A stretch of 64,000 nucleotides of DNA from assembly GCF_001895085.1 (NCBI RefSeq), contig NZ_BDFD01000015.1, forward strand, positions 1 through 64,000, in the 5' to 3' direction. Numbering within the stretch: position 1 is the first letter of the stretch; each line of letters opens with the position of its first letter. The DNA comes from Mariprofundus micogutta (GTDB taxonomy: Bacteria > Pseudomonadota > Zetaproteobacteria > Mariprofundales > Mariprofundaceae). The translations under genes and the position numbers were made by a program. Positions 34,073 to 43,134 of this stretch are shown here, piece by piece. The notes under the pieces are model-generated. The model searched no databases, had not been told where the DNA came from, and worked only from the letters and a program-made list of their open reading frames with translations.

Positions 34073-35992
34073 ATGCCAATCATGACCTTAAACCATATCG
34101 ATAAAGCTTTCGGACCTCAGGTGCTGCTGGATGGGGTTTGTTTGAGTATTGGGCGTGGTGTACGCATCGGTCTGATTGGTCGAAACGGGGAAGGTAAGTC
34201 GACCCTGTTAAAGATTATGTCGGGTGAAGTGGAGTGCGATTCAGGGCAGGTGACACTGCGTACAGGGGTGACGGTTGCCTATCTGCCGCAAGCACCGCAC
34301 TTTGCTGCAGGTCAATCGGTGTTTCATGTGGTGGCGGAAGGTTTGGGTGCCATAGCTCAAACTTTGGAAGATTATCATCTGGCTCTGCATGCTCTGGAGA
34401 CCGATAGTTCTGATTATGCGTTGAAACGGATTGATGAACTGCAGGCTGAGTTGGAGCGAACCGGAGCATGGCAATTCCACAATCGCATTGAAACTGCTAT
34501 CACTAAGTTGCATCTGGACCCGGACCGTGATGTGGGAGAACTCTCCGGTGGTTGGTTGCGACGGGTGGCGGTGGCGCGTGCGGTGGTGGCTGAACCGGAT
34601 GTATTGTTACTGGACGAGCCAACCAACCATCTCGACATTGAATCGATTGAATGGTTAGAGGATTTTGTCGCTGCATTCCCGGGTTCAGTTATATTTATTA
34701 CCCATGACAGATATTTCCTTGATGCTGTAGCCGAAGAGATTATCGAACTCGATCGCGGGCATTTGACCCATTTTCCATACTCCTATGCAGAATATCTGGA
34801 GAAAAAGGCAGAGATGCTGGCAGTGGAAGAGAGTCAGCGTCGTAAATTTGATCAAATGCTGGCTGGTGAAGAGCGCTGGATCAGGCAGGGGATACCTGCA
34901 CGTCGTACCCGTAATGAAGGTCGCGTGCGCGGCTTGGAAGAGCTGCGAAAACAACGTGCCGGCAGACGGCTGAGAAGTGGTGATGTGGAACTGCGCGTTT
35001 CATCCGGAGTTAAAGTCGGAAAGATGCTGATCGAAACCGTTGAACTGTCACACAGCTTTGATGATACGGTGATCTGCAAATCATTCAGTCACAAGATAAT
35101 GTCCGGTGATCGTGTTGGTTTTGTCGGTGCTAACGGTATTGGTAAAACCACACTGTTGAAGATGATGCTTGGTGAGTTGCGTGCCGATAGTGGCCGTGTA
35201 CGCCATGGCGTGCGTCTTGCACCGGCTTTTCTGACCCAGATGCGGGAGTTGGATGAAAAATTGAAGTTGAAAGAGGTTCTGTTGCCACAGGGTGGCAATT
35301 ATGTGCATATCGGAGGTCATGAGCCGCGTCATATTATCTCATATATGCAGGACTTTCTGTTTGATAAAGAACGTCTGAATGCGCCTGTTGCAGCACTTTC
35401 CGGTGGGGAGCGTGGTCGTTTGATGTTGGCCAAATTGTTACTGGATCCAGCCAACCTGCTTGTATTGGATGAGCCGACCAATGATCTGGATATTGGTACC
35501 TTAACGGTGCTGGAGCAGGCACTGGCGAAATATAATGGTACGGTAATTGTTGTCAGTCATGACCGGGCGTTTATGGACCGTGTGGCATCGCGTGTTCTGG
35601 CCTTTGAAGGTGATGGTCAGATCATCCCAATTGAAGGCGGATACTCCGATTATCTGGCCTGGAAAACACGCCGTCTGGAAGAGCAGGAGGTTCAGAAACA
35701 AACGGATGCGAAAAAGGCTACAAGTGTCGCACCTGCAAAATCTACGAAGAAACAAACCAAACTCACCTATAAAGAGCAGAACGAGCTTGATACATTGCCT
35801 GTCCAAATCGAAGCGATGGAAGACGAGAAATCAGAAATCGAGGCGCGATTCTGTGCCCCGGACTATTTCACCACCGATGCTGAATCCTTCCAGAATGATC
35901 AAAAGCGTTTAAGTGAACTCGAACCAGCACTGGAAACGGCGTACGAACGCTGGCAGGAACTTGAAGCAAAACAGGAAGCACTTTCTAGCTGA
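34073..35992 (+). CDS. uup: ABC-F ATPase Uup
   Basis: This 639-residue soluble ABC-F protein has two ATPase cassettes. The first has Walker A GRNGEGKST and signature LSGGWLRRVAVARA. The second has GANGIGKTT and LSGGERGRLMLAKLL. Each has its own Walker B, LLLDEPTNHLD and LVLDEPTNDLD. The C-terminal 90 residues are the charged coiled-coil domain that separates Uup from other ABC-F members. Uup acts on ribosomes and DNA stability in E. coli. The ATG at 34073 or 34082 may be used; the difference is three residues. Confidence 0.92.
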   Translation: MPIMTLNHIDKAFGPQVLLDGVCLSIGRGVRIGLIGRNGEGKSTLLKIMSGEVECDSGQVTLRTGVTVAYLPQAPHFAAGQSVFHVVAEGLGAIAQTLEDYHLALHALETDSSDYALKRIDELQAELERTGAWQFHNRIETAITKLHLDPDRDVGELSGGWLRRVAVARAVVAEPDVLLLDEPTNHLDIESIEWLEDFVAAFPGSVIFITHDRYFLDAVAEEIIELDRGHLTHFPYSYAEYLEKKAEMLAVEESQRRKFDQMLAGEERWIRQGIPARRTRNEGRVRGLEELRKQRAGRRLRSGDVELRVSSGVKVGKMLIETVELSHSFDDTVICKSFSHKIMSGDRVGFVGANGIGKTTLLKMMLGELRADSGRVRHGVRLAPAFLTQMRELDEKLKLKEVLLPQGGNYVHIGGHEPRHIISYMQDFLFDKERLNAPVAALSGGERGRLMLAKLLLDPANLLVLDEPTNDLDIGTLTVLEQALAKYNGTVIVVSHDRAFMDRVASRVLAFEGDGQIIPIEGGYSDYLAWKTRRLEEQEVQKQTDAKKATSVAPAKSTKKQTKLTYKEQNELDTLPVQIEAMEDEKSEIEARFCAPDYFTTDAESFQNDQKRLSELEPALETAYERWQELEAKQEALSS

Positions 35993-36082
35993 TAATTCTC
36001 TTGTCCCATATTTATGGGATACCCTACTTCCAATATATCTGCTTACCTAAGGCAAGAACCATAAATACTTGGGGAGGGACTG

Positions 36083-36868
36083 ATGAAAGATAGAATTAAA
36101 ATAGTTCAGGCGGAGCTTAATAGGCGTGGAATAAGTGTCGGTACTGTTGATGGTATCATCGGAACCAAAACTAAGACTGCATTAAATTCAATTGATGGGG
36201 TTTCCACAGGCTGGCCGAATTCAAGGAAGGTGATTGCCTTTATCCAGATTATGTGTCGGGACAAGGGCATTGAAGTAGGCAAAGTGGATGGCTACTGGGG
36301 GCCACAAACCGAGTTTGCATTTGATCAGCTTAAACATGTCATTCAATTTGGTGAATTACCCTCCCCATGGCGCGATAACGAAAACCCAGAAAAGAGGAAT
36401 CCAAACAACTGGCCTGCTGAGAGCGAATTGGACCAGTTTTACGGAAAAGTCGGTGAAAATCAGGTGAGACTTCAACTACCGTATCCGCACCGCCTTGCCT
36501 GGGATAAAAGAAAAGTCATTCATAGTTTTTATTGTCATGAAAAGGTGCGGGACAGTCTGTGCAGAGTACTAACTCAAGTGCTTGATCATTATGGCATGGA
36601 TGAGATCAAACGACTCAGGCTCGATCTCTGGGGTGGTTGTCTGAATGTTCGGAAAAAACGTGGTGGTAGCAGCTACTCAACACATAGCTGGGGCATTGCT
36701 CTCGACTATGATTCCGCAAATAATAAATTGAAGTGGGGGCGAGACAGAGCTTCATTTTCCAGTTCGGAATATGACAAATGGTGGGAGTTCTGGGAGGCCG
36801 AAGGTTGGGTGAGCCTTGGCCGTACAAAAAACTATGACTGGATGCATGTTCAGGCAGTCATAGTTTAG
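36083..36868 (+). CDS. Phage-endolysin-like M15 peptidase with two peptidoglycan-binding repeats
   Basis: This 261-residue protein has no signal peptide. Residues 1-95 hold two peptidoglycan-binding-like repeats, each with a VDG...G-T/Q pattern (VDGIIGTKTKTAL, VDGYWGPQTEFAF). The C-terminal half is an M15-type DD- or LD-peptidase: zinc ligands His in STHSWGIALDYDS, its Asp, and His in DWMHVQ. This layout is typical of phage endolysins, which leave the cell through a holin, and not of housekeeping VanY enzymes. No holin or other phage genes are adjacent. A GGGGAGGG ribosome site precedes the ATG. It ends one base before a composite inverted repeat, which suggests acquired DNA. Confidence 0.75.
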   Translation: MKDRIKIVQAELNRRGISVGTVDGIIGTKTKTALNSIDGVSTGWPNSRKVIAFIQIMCRDKGIEVGKVDGYWGPQTEFAFDQLKHVIQFGELPSPWRDNENPEKRNPNNWPAESELDQFYGKVGENQVRLQLPYPHRLAWDKRKVIHSFYCHEKVRDSLCRVLTQVLDHYGMDEIKRLRLDLWGGCLNVRKKRGGSSYSTHSWGIALDYDSANNKLKWGRDRASFSSSEYDKWWEFWEAEGWVSLGRTKNYDWMHVQAVIV

Positions 36869-36950
36869 GGGGCTGTTTACGCTAATTCGGGTGTTGTCGC
36901 TGCGGCCCCGAATCGACGTTATCATCATTAGTGTAAACAGGCCCCGAATC
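36869..36950. repeat. Composite inverted-repeat element of about 80 bp
   Basis: Outer arms at about 36868-36886 and 36927-36945 (core CTGTTTACGCTAAT and ATTAGTGTAAACAG) pair over 17 of 19 positions. An inner pair ATTCGGG (36885-36891) and CCCGAAT (36907-36913) nests inside. GGCCCCGAATC occurs twice, at 36904-36914 and 36940-36950. It fills the gap between the peptidase and the MHYT kinase. It could end both transcripts or be a small non-autonomous repeat of REP/MITE type. Confidence 0.6.
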
Positions 36951-36969
36951 ATCAGCACCTGTTATGATT

Positions 36970-39744
36970 CTAATCCAGCAGTAAACGAATGGTGCGGTGC
37001 AGTTCATTAATTTCAAATGGTTTGGAGAGCACTGGAGTATTCTCCAGGTCTTTGGCATCTTTTAGTGCATTCTCCCTGTCATACCCTGTGGCGAAAATGA
37101 TGTTTGTATGAGGGTTAAGGTTTAACATTTCTCTGGCTGTATCCGGACCACCCATGACAGGCATGACCACATCGAGAATAACAGCGTCAACAGCAGTGGC
37201 CTGAAAAATTTCAACAGCATCACGACCATTACTTGCGACCAGTGTGCGATAACCCAGCAGCTGTAATGTTTCAGCAGTGGTGTCTCTGAGCGTTTCGTCA
37301 TCATCGACGATCAGGAGTGTTTCTCCTTTGCTGTCAGCGATCATTGCTGAGTCCGCGGCTAAAGGTTTCTGTTCCTCATGATTGCATAGTGGGATATAAA
37401 TATGGAAATCCGTGCCACGACCCGGTTCGCTCTCCACCTCAACAAAACCATTGTGTGAGCTGATAATGGTTGCCGTCATAGCCAGACCAAGGCCGGTTCC
37501 TTTTCCGACTTCTTTGGTGGTGAAAAATGGGTCGAAAATATGTTCGATATGTTCGGCTTCTATACCAGCACCGTTATCACTGATATGGATGTATGCATAA
37601 TTACTGTGAGCTTTGGCCTTGGCATGTTTCAGACAGAGTTCTTCGCTGCCTCTTAGTTCATTGAGTGAGAAATTAATCGTTGGATTTTCAACGCCAGCCA
37701 GCGCGTCAGCAGCATTACCCACGAGATTAAGCAGTAGTTGTTGAAGCATGGCAGGATTACCCAACACAAAGAGGTTGGAGCCACTAATGTTTCTGTTGAG
37801 CTGGATGTTTTCCGGAATGACAATCTGATGCAGATTGAAAGCCTCTTTGATGAACGAACTTAGTGACAGCTTATGCCGCTCCACATCATCATTGCGAGCA
37901 AAAACCAGCATTTGCTTGATCATATCTGCCGCCTGAAAACCGACCTTTTCTACCCGTTCAACCTTTTCGAGTATGTCCGGGTTTTCTTTCACTTTGCCCT
38001 TGATGATATAAAGGTTGCCGATCATACCAGCCAGCATGTTATTAAAATCGTGTGCAATACCTCCGACCAGAGTACCGAGCGCTTCCATTTTCTGTGCCTG
38101 ACGATACTGGGCTTCCAGACTCTTGTGCTCGCTTAAATCCTCATGGATACCAACGAAGTGGGTAATCTTATCTTCAGAGTCCCGGATTGGAGATATGGTA
38201 AGCATCGCAGGATAAAAACTTCCGTCTTTACGCCTCTCAATCACTTCCCCTTGCCAGACCTCTCCTGATTTGATGGTGTCCCACATCTGCTTGTAAAATA
38301 ACTGATCCTGATTGCCGCTTTTCAGGATGGAAGGTTTCTGGCCCAGGGCCTCCTGCATGCTATAGCCGGTAATCTCAGTGAATGCCTTGTTCACATACTC
38401 AATCAGACCGTTGTAATTAGAAATGAGTACAGCTTCTCCTGCCTGGTCAATGGCGGAGGATATTTTCAGTGACTTAGCCTCCAGGCGGTGGTTCAGAATC
38501 ATGGGTGCTACTGCATCGGCAACTGTGCTGAGAAATGATATTTCCTCCGCAGACTGTTGGTGATCGGGTGACAGATAGAGATTAATCACGGCCAGTACTT
38601 CTCCCTGAGACATAACAGGAATGCAGTAATGTCCATGCTCGGTCATTCCATCCACGCGGATAACGTGTTCGTGGTCAATGCAGTTCTTGTAGATCAGATT
38701 GCGGGTTTCCGCAGCTTTGCCGCATAGACAATGTCCGAATGGTATCTTTTTACACTGCTTTAATAATTCAGGGTGAAGATGCTGCTGGGTAAGCATGGAC
38801 AGGGTATTTGTTCGGCTGTCGGAAATAAAGATTGAACCCTTCTTTTCAAGTGCGAGCCATTCGACGGACAGGATAATGTCCAATACCCTCTCCATCATCG
38901 ATTCCAGTGATTGTTTATGCATGGCAACAGAGAGGATGTCTGACAAAGCCTTGCTGATGTCTGCCCTGCGCTTCATTTCGGAGGCTGTTTCCTCAGACAT
39001 GGCATAGGCCTCATCAAACAGGGCACCAATAATGATGCCGCCCTGTATCAAAAAAGCGATGATGATAATAAATATGGCGAGGATGAGGGGGTCAATAACT
39101 GATTCAAAATGAATCAGAGTATCGCTTGCTATAAAGTCCATGCCATACATGGCTGTGTAATGCATGGCAGATACAGCGAAACCCATCACTATGGCAGCCA
39201 TAGTTTTGACACCCAGTTGATTGAATATTCGAGTATCCCGCAGCTGATTGGCGATCAGAAGCGCAGCGGTTGAGGCAACAATGGCGATCACTACAGCCAG
39301 TAAAATAATATGTGAATGATGCTGCATGGTTGCATTCAAACGCATTGCAGCCATACCGGAATAATGCATGCCGGCAATACCCAGGCCCATCATGATACCG
39401 ATAAACAGGGTTTTCGGGCTGAACAGGTGCAGGCTGCCACCCGATCTCAGTGGAGAGATAGCAACAGCAGTGACACCCACGGCCAGCAACAGGCTGAATA
39501 TGGTCAGTGTAATGTCAAAATGTACCGGGATTGGTAACTGCAGCGCCAGAATTGCAATGAAATGCATGGCCCAGATACCGGCCCCCAAGCTTAAGCCAAA
39601 GATAGCAATCCAGGCGAATGAGTGCTTGCTGGAAATCGCTGAGTGAATGCGCGGCACTGTGGACAGGGCAACGAAGGATGAACCGATAGCTGTCAGAATG
39701 GATACCACTACAAGCGTGATATGGTATGTCTCGGCAAGTATCAC
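36970..39744 (-). CDS. MHYT-domain hybrid sensor histidine kinase
   Basis: This 924-residue membrane hybrid kinase starts with an MHYT sensor of seven helices (about 1-245), with the three motifs WAMHF, AGMHYSGMA and SAMHYTAMY. These may bind copper and sense O2, CO or NO. A GAF domain (about 275-425), a PAS/PAC domain (about 435-555), HisKA (GGIAHDFNNMLAGMIGN), an ATPase domain (NLVGNAADAL, GTGLGLAM) and a receiver with Asp in AVILDVVMPVMGG follow. A GTG start with CAGGAG is used. No regulator is adjacent. The chemistry of the ligand is known for the family only. Confidence 0.9.
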   Translation of the reverse strand: MILAETYHITLVVVSILTAIGSSFVALSTVPRIHSAISSKHSFAWIAIFGLSLGAGIWAMHFIAILALQLPIPVHFDITLTIFSLLLAVGVTAVAISPLRSGGSLHLFSPKTLFIGIMMGLGIAGMHYSGMAAMRLNATMQHHSHIILLAVVIAIVASTAALLIANQLRDTRIFNQLGVKTMAAIVMGFAVSAMHYTAMYGMDFIASDTLIHFESVIDPLILAIFIIIIAFLIQGGIIIGALFDEAYAMSEETASEMKRRADISKALSDILSVAMHKQSLESMMERVLDIILSVEWLALEKKGSIFISDSRTNTLSMLTQQHLHPELLKQCKKIPFGHCLCGKAAETRNLIYKNCIDHEHVIRVDGMTEHGHYCIPVMSQGEVLAVINLYLSPDHQQSAEEISFLSTVADAVAPMILNHRLEAKSLKISSAIDQAGEAVLISNYNGLIEYVNKAFTEITGYSMQEALGQKPSILKSGNQDQLFYKQMWDTIKSGEVWQGEVIERRKDGSFYPAMLTISPIRDSEDKITHFVGIHEDLSEHKSLEAQYRQAQKMEALGTLVGGIAHDFNNMLAGMIGNLYIIKGKVKENPDILEKVERVEKVGFQAADMIKQMLVFARNDDVERHKLSLSSFIKEAFNLHQIVIPENIQLNRNISGSNLFVLGNPAMLQQLLLNLVGNAADALAGVENPTINFSLNELRGSEELCLKHAKAKAHSNYAYIHISDNGAGIEAEHIEHIFDPFFTTKEVGKGTGLGLAMTATIISSHNGFVEVESEPGRGTDFHIYIPLCNHEEQKPLAADSAMIADSKGETLLIVDDDETLRDTTAETLQLLGYRTLVASNGRDAVEIFQATAVDAVILDVVMPVMGGPDTAREMLNLNPHTNIIFATGYDRENALKDAKDLENTPVLSKPFEINELHRTIRLLLD

Positions 39745-39826
39745 TTGTACTCCTGTTTCTCTTCCAGCAAAAGATGATTCATCAAATCACTGTATCTTCT
39801 AATTCAACCGGCTAGGTTTCTGCGCC

Positions 39827-40996
39827 ATGCCAAAACTATTGTTTCATTTCGGAGAGCTTTCTTTAAAAGGCAAAAACCGTGCCACGTTTGAGCGCCGTAT
39901 GGCTGAAAACATCAAACGTGTGGTTAAACCTGTACTTAAGCCCGGCGGTTTTCATCGCGAACATGGCCGCATGACAGCCGACCTTGAATCCATCAGTGAC
40001 GAATTACTTGATCTTCTGGCCCTGTTGCCGGGCATCCGTAATTTCTCAGTGGCACATGAGTGTGCACTTGATCTGGAAGCTATGCAGGAAACAGCAAAAG
40101 CTGCTGTACTCGCTGATTTCGGGCCTGATGTTGCGGGTAAACCATTCCGGGTTACATCCAAACGCAGCAATAAGGGTTTTCCGATTCTGTCACCGGAATT
40201 GAACTTTGAGGTTGGTGGTTTTTTGAAGAACCAGCTGAACCTGACAGTGAACCTGGATGCTCCGGAGATTGATGTACGGGTCGAAGTGGGTGCGTATGCT
40301 GCATATATCTATACGCGCAAAATCACTGGTATCGGCGGCCTGCCTGTAGGGACTTCCGGGCGCGGTGTTGTACTCTTTTCCGGCGGAATCGATTCGCCTG
40401 TCGCTGCCTATTCCATGATGAAACGAGGTATGCAGGTAGTTCTGGTTCATCTCTACAACAGCACGATCAATCGTGATTTTGCTAAAATCAGGGATCTGGC
40501 CCGTCAACTTTCACGCTATCAGGGCAGGGTGAAACTTTATCTGATCGATCTGGAAGAGTTTCAGCGCCATGCTATTGCCCATGTGCCAGCAGAGTATCGT
40601 ATGATAATCTACAAGCGCGAGATGATCCGCTCTGCTGCCAAAATTGCTCATGAGCAGGGAGGCCAGGCTTTGGTGACGGGTGATTCACTGGGGCAGGTGG
40701 CAAGTCAGACACTGGCCAATATCAGCGCGATTTATGATGCTGCTGATTTGCCTCTTCTCTCCCCGTTGATTGGAGCTGATAAGGAAGAGATTGTTGCGCT
40801 GGGACGCCGAATTGGTACCTATGATATCTCTGTTGAAGAGTACTGTGATATATGCTCGTTTCTGATTGCCAAACATCCGGAAACCAATGCCAAACGAGAT
40901 CGAGTGGCTCATTATGAAACGATGTTGCCACTGGAAGGACTGGATAACCCTGTGCGTGTGGTTCTTTTCGACTCAGGACGGGAGCTGGACGCGTAA
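39827..40996 (+). CDS. thiI: tRNA 4-thiouridine synthetase ThiI
   Basis: The 389-residue protein adenylates U8 of tRNA before sulfur transfer, and in some bacteria serves thiamin synthesis. The N-terminal ferredoxin-like and THUMP domains span about 1-165. The PP-loop SGGIDSPVAAYSMMKRG starts near residue 185. The protein ends soon after the PP-loop domain, so the C-terminal rhodanese domain of E. coli ThiI is absent and another sulfur donor is needed. A late cysteine pair, CDIC, is present. It is divergent from the MHYT kinase. Confidence 0.92.
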   Translation: MPKLLFHFGELSLKGKNRATFERRMAENIKRVVKPVLKPGGFHREHGRMTADLESISDELLDLLALLPGIRNFSVAHECALDLEAMQETAKAAVLADFGPDVAGKPFRVTSKRSNKGFPILSPELNFEVGGFLKNQLNLTVNLDAPEIDVRVEVGAYAAYIYTRKITGIGGLPVGTSGRGVVLFSGGIDSPVAAYSMMKRGMQVVLVHLYNSTINRDFAKIRDLARQLSRYQGRVKLYLIDLEEFQRHAIAHVPAEYRMIIYKREMIRSAAKIAHEQGGQALVTGDSLGQVASQTLANISAIYDAADLPLLSPLIGADKEEIVALGRRIGTYDISVEEYCDICSFLIAKHPETNAKRDRVAHYETMLPLEGLDNPVRVVLFDSGRELDA

Positions 40997-41008
40997 CAAG
41001 GGCCTGCA

Positions 41009-41269
41009 ATGTTGAAGTTTAAACGTGTGTTGGGGCTTTCTCTGTTCTGGGCATCATGGATATTATGGGCTGCTATGTTGTTTGTGCCATTTGTGCTTGA
41101 TACAGATGCAGCCACGATCACGATCGTTGTCACAACATGTCTGGTGGTTGCCGAAGTCAGCTTTATTGTCAGCCTGTTCTTGTTGGGGAAACCTTTCTAT
41201 CAGGCATTCAAAGCACGGCTGAAACCTTACTTGTTTAAATTGACGGCACGCGGCCCTGAAAAGGAATAA
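41009..41269 (+). CDS. Small two-helix membrane protein
   Basis: This 86-residue protein has two hydrophobic helices (about 10-31 and 38-60) and a basic C-terminal tail. It fits the poorly defined group of short transporter-suffix proteins. It starts 12 bases after thiI and could be co-transcribed. The ribosome site (AAGGGCC) is moderate. No function is assigned. Confidence 0.65.
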   Translation: MLKFKRVLGLSLFWASWILWAAMLFVPFVLDTDAATITIVVTTCLVVAEVSFIVSLFLLGKPFYQAFKARLKPYLFKLTARGPEKE

Positions 41270-41273
41270 GCTG

Positions 41274-41447
41274 TTAGTCAGCTTTGTCGGTATCACCATC
41301 CCGGATGCGACGAGAGATATTCTTTGCTTCACTGCTGAATGTGAATTTACCGAACAGCGTACAGCCTTTCATGCCTGGATCACACGATTTGCCCGGCACA
41401 CGCTTGCATTGCCCGTTCTGTTCATGCGGGCAACCCCATCCACTCAT
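41274..41447 (-). CDS. 57-residue cysteine-rich protein
   Basis: The frame beginning MSGWGCPHEQNGQCKRVPGK has four cysteines (6, 14, 22, 29) in its first half, enough for a small metal site, and a charged second half ending DTDKAD. Its ATG overlaps the stop of the upstream membrane protein as ATGA, which indicates translational coupling. Similar short conserved hypothetical proteins seem familiar from other proteobacteria, but I cannot name a family. Confidence 0.65.
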   Translation of the reverse strand: MSGWGCPHEQNGQCKRVPGKSCDPGMKGCTLFGKFTFSSEAKNISRRIRDGDTDKAD

Positions 41448-41668
41448 GAATCGACTTGTTTTCTGGAGCGAACAAATTTCACGACCAGGAGGATGGAAGG
41501 CAGGAGATGCCAGAACAGATCAAAGATATCCAGTGGTTTGGCAAGTGAGCCATCAGCCAACATCCTTAGCTTTTCGACAAGGTGAGGTTCCGGTTGAAAT
41601 GGCAACATGGCCATGAGTACGGCAATAGCGAGCAGGGCAATCCAGGGTAATTCATCCAGCCATTTCAT
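41444..41668 (-). CDS. Small membrane protein coupled to the cysteine-rich protein
   Basis: I start this 74-residue protein at the ATG at 41668, which has GGAG six bases upstream. The frame extends to an ATG at 41704 without a ribosome site. It begins MKWLDELPWIALLAIAVLMA and has two hydrophobic segments. The acidic and Pro-rich loop between them (LPFQPEPHLVEKLRML) probably lies near the membrane. The stop overlaps the next gene's ATG. Function is unknown. Confidence 0.65.
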   Translation of the reverse strand: MKWLDELPWIALLAIAVLMAMLPFQPEPHLVEKLRMLADGSLAKPLDIFDLFWHLLPSILLVVKFVRSRKQVDS

Positions 41669-41770
41669 AATACTCTCCAGTAATCCGGAGCGATTCAGCT
41701 CCAATAGTTTCAGTGATGGACTCTTAATTTATTACTAACGCACTCATTAAAGCAACTGCAATTGCTCTGA

Positions 41771-42511
41771 TTAGCTTGCTCCAGAAATAAATGTTTTATA
41801 ATCAGCAAGCAGGGCATCGACTGCAAGCTGATAGAAACGTTCACCATCAGCAACGGTAGCTAAAGCAGGATTGGAGCCTATGCGCCCGTCGGGGAACTTG
41901 AGCCGGTAGTCAGCCGCATCGTAAATCTCGCCATTGGGTGCAATGTCAGGACTCATGGATACATTTTTTACTGCTTCAGGGTGGGCGAAATAACTTAGAG
42001 CCACTTCACTGACTGTGGCGTGATGTCCTTCAGCATCACCGTAGAGTTCAGCTGCCAGTGCAGTGATGTGATCATTGCGCCACCAGTTGGCTAAACGGCA
42101 GCGAGGCGCAGGGCCAACGCTTTTTCCAGCGGCATGATAGATCTCACAAAAGGCCGTGGTCACTGGTGGAATATTGCCGCCGTGGCCATTGATAAAATAG
42201 AAATGGGTGAATCCGTGTTGCTGTAACGATGTGATCACGTCCGTTACCAATTGAATCAGTGTGGATGGTCTGAGTGTTACCGTTCCTGCAAAGGCCATGT
42301 GATGTTGAGCCATGCCGTAGTTGATAGTCGGGGCGATCAGTATATCTGCTTGCTCTTCAATGCCAGCGCTGATGCGGGTCGGACAGATTGCATCCGTGCC
42401 AATCAACCCATTGGGGCCATGTTGTTCGGTTGAACCGATCGGAATAATTATGCCGGTAGAGTGTTCAAGATAGGCCTCGATCTCTTGCCAAGTGCTGAGT
42501 GCAAGCTGCAT
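41771..42511 (-). CDS. Creatininase-family amidohydrolase
   Basis: This 246-residue metal-dependent hydrolase is related to creatinine amidohydrolase and to MftE-type peptidases. The metal-binding set is visible: Glu and His in PIGSTEQHGPNG, Asp in IGTDAIC, the INGHGGN motif near 109-115, and a downstream Glu in EGHHATVSE. The true substrate cannot be read from sequence, and many members do not act on creatinine. It stands alone, with a good AGGAGG ribosome site. Confidence 0.85.
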   Translation of the reverse strand: MQLALSTWQEIEAYLEHSTGIIIPIGSTEQHGPNGLIGTDAICPTRISAGIEEQADILIAPTINYGMAQHHMAFAGTVTLRPSTLIQLVTDVITSLQQHGFTHFYFINGHGGNIPPVTTAFCEIYHAAGKSVGPAPRCRLANWWRNDHITALAAELYGDAEGHHATVSEVALSYFAHPEAVKNVSMSPDIAPNGEIYDAADYRLKFPDGRIGSNPALATVADGERFYQLAVDALLADYKTFISGAS

Positions 42512-42621
42512 GTGTACCTCCTGAGCAAGTGCTGGTGTATAGAGTTAGATTGGAAGCATACGCAGACAAGGAATCATTGCGAGTGACTTTCGTATCCGGC
42601 TACAACTGCTAAACTGGGTTT

Positions 42622-43134
42622 ATGCATAGCATGAGAGCGATTCAGGCTGATATCACGACCATGGAGGTAGATGTGATAGTCAATGCGGCAAACTCCAGTC
42701 TGCTGGGTGGTGGCGGTGTTGATGCTGCGATTCACCGCGCTGCCGGCCCTGAGTTGCTTGCAGAGTGCCGCACTGTTGGTGGCTGCCCGACCGGTGAAGC
42801 GAGGATCACTGCGGCTTATGAGTTGCCAGCTGATTGGATAGTGCACACCGTTGGCCCTGTCTGGCATGGTGGTGATCGCGGTGAGGCGGAATTACTGGCT
42901 AGTTGTTACCTAAATAGCCTGACACTGGCATGTGCAAAAGATGCACGTTCAGTTGCATTTCCTGCAATTTCAGCCGGTGTATATGGATATCCGATTGAGC
43001 GTGCTGCACGCATTGCGGTCAAAACATGTTCGGAGTTCCAGCAGGTTTATGGTGAGCCTCAGCAGATTATTTTTGCCTGTTTCGATAAGCAAACATGCAA
43101 GCGTTACCAGCTGCTTCTGGAGCAGTTCTTCTAG
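42622..43134 (+). CDS. Macrodomain protein (O-acetyl-ADP-ribose deacetylase-like)
   Basis: The 170-residue single macrodomain matches the bacterial YmdB/MacroD type. The ADP-ribose-binding VNAANSSLLGGGGVDAAIHR is intact, and PAISAGVYGYP forms the second loop. Such proteins remove acetyl from O-acetyl-ADP-ribose or ADP-ribose from proteins. The 3' end overlaps the convergent cytochrome b561 gene by four bases. No partner gene is obvious. Confidence 0.92.
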   Translation: MHSMRAIQADITTMEVDVIVNAANSSLLGGGGVDAAIHRAAGPELLAECRTVGGCPTGEARITAAYELPADWIVHTVGPVWHGGDRGEAELLASCYLNSLTLACAKDARSVAFPAISAGVYGYPIERAARIAVKTCSEFQQVYGEPQQIIFACFDKQTCKRYQLLLEQFF

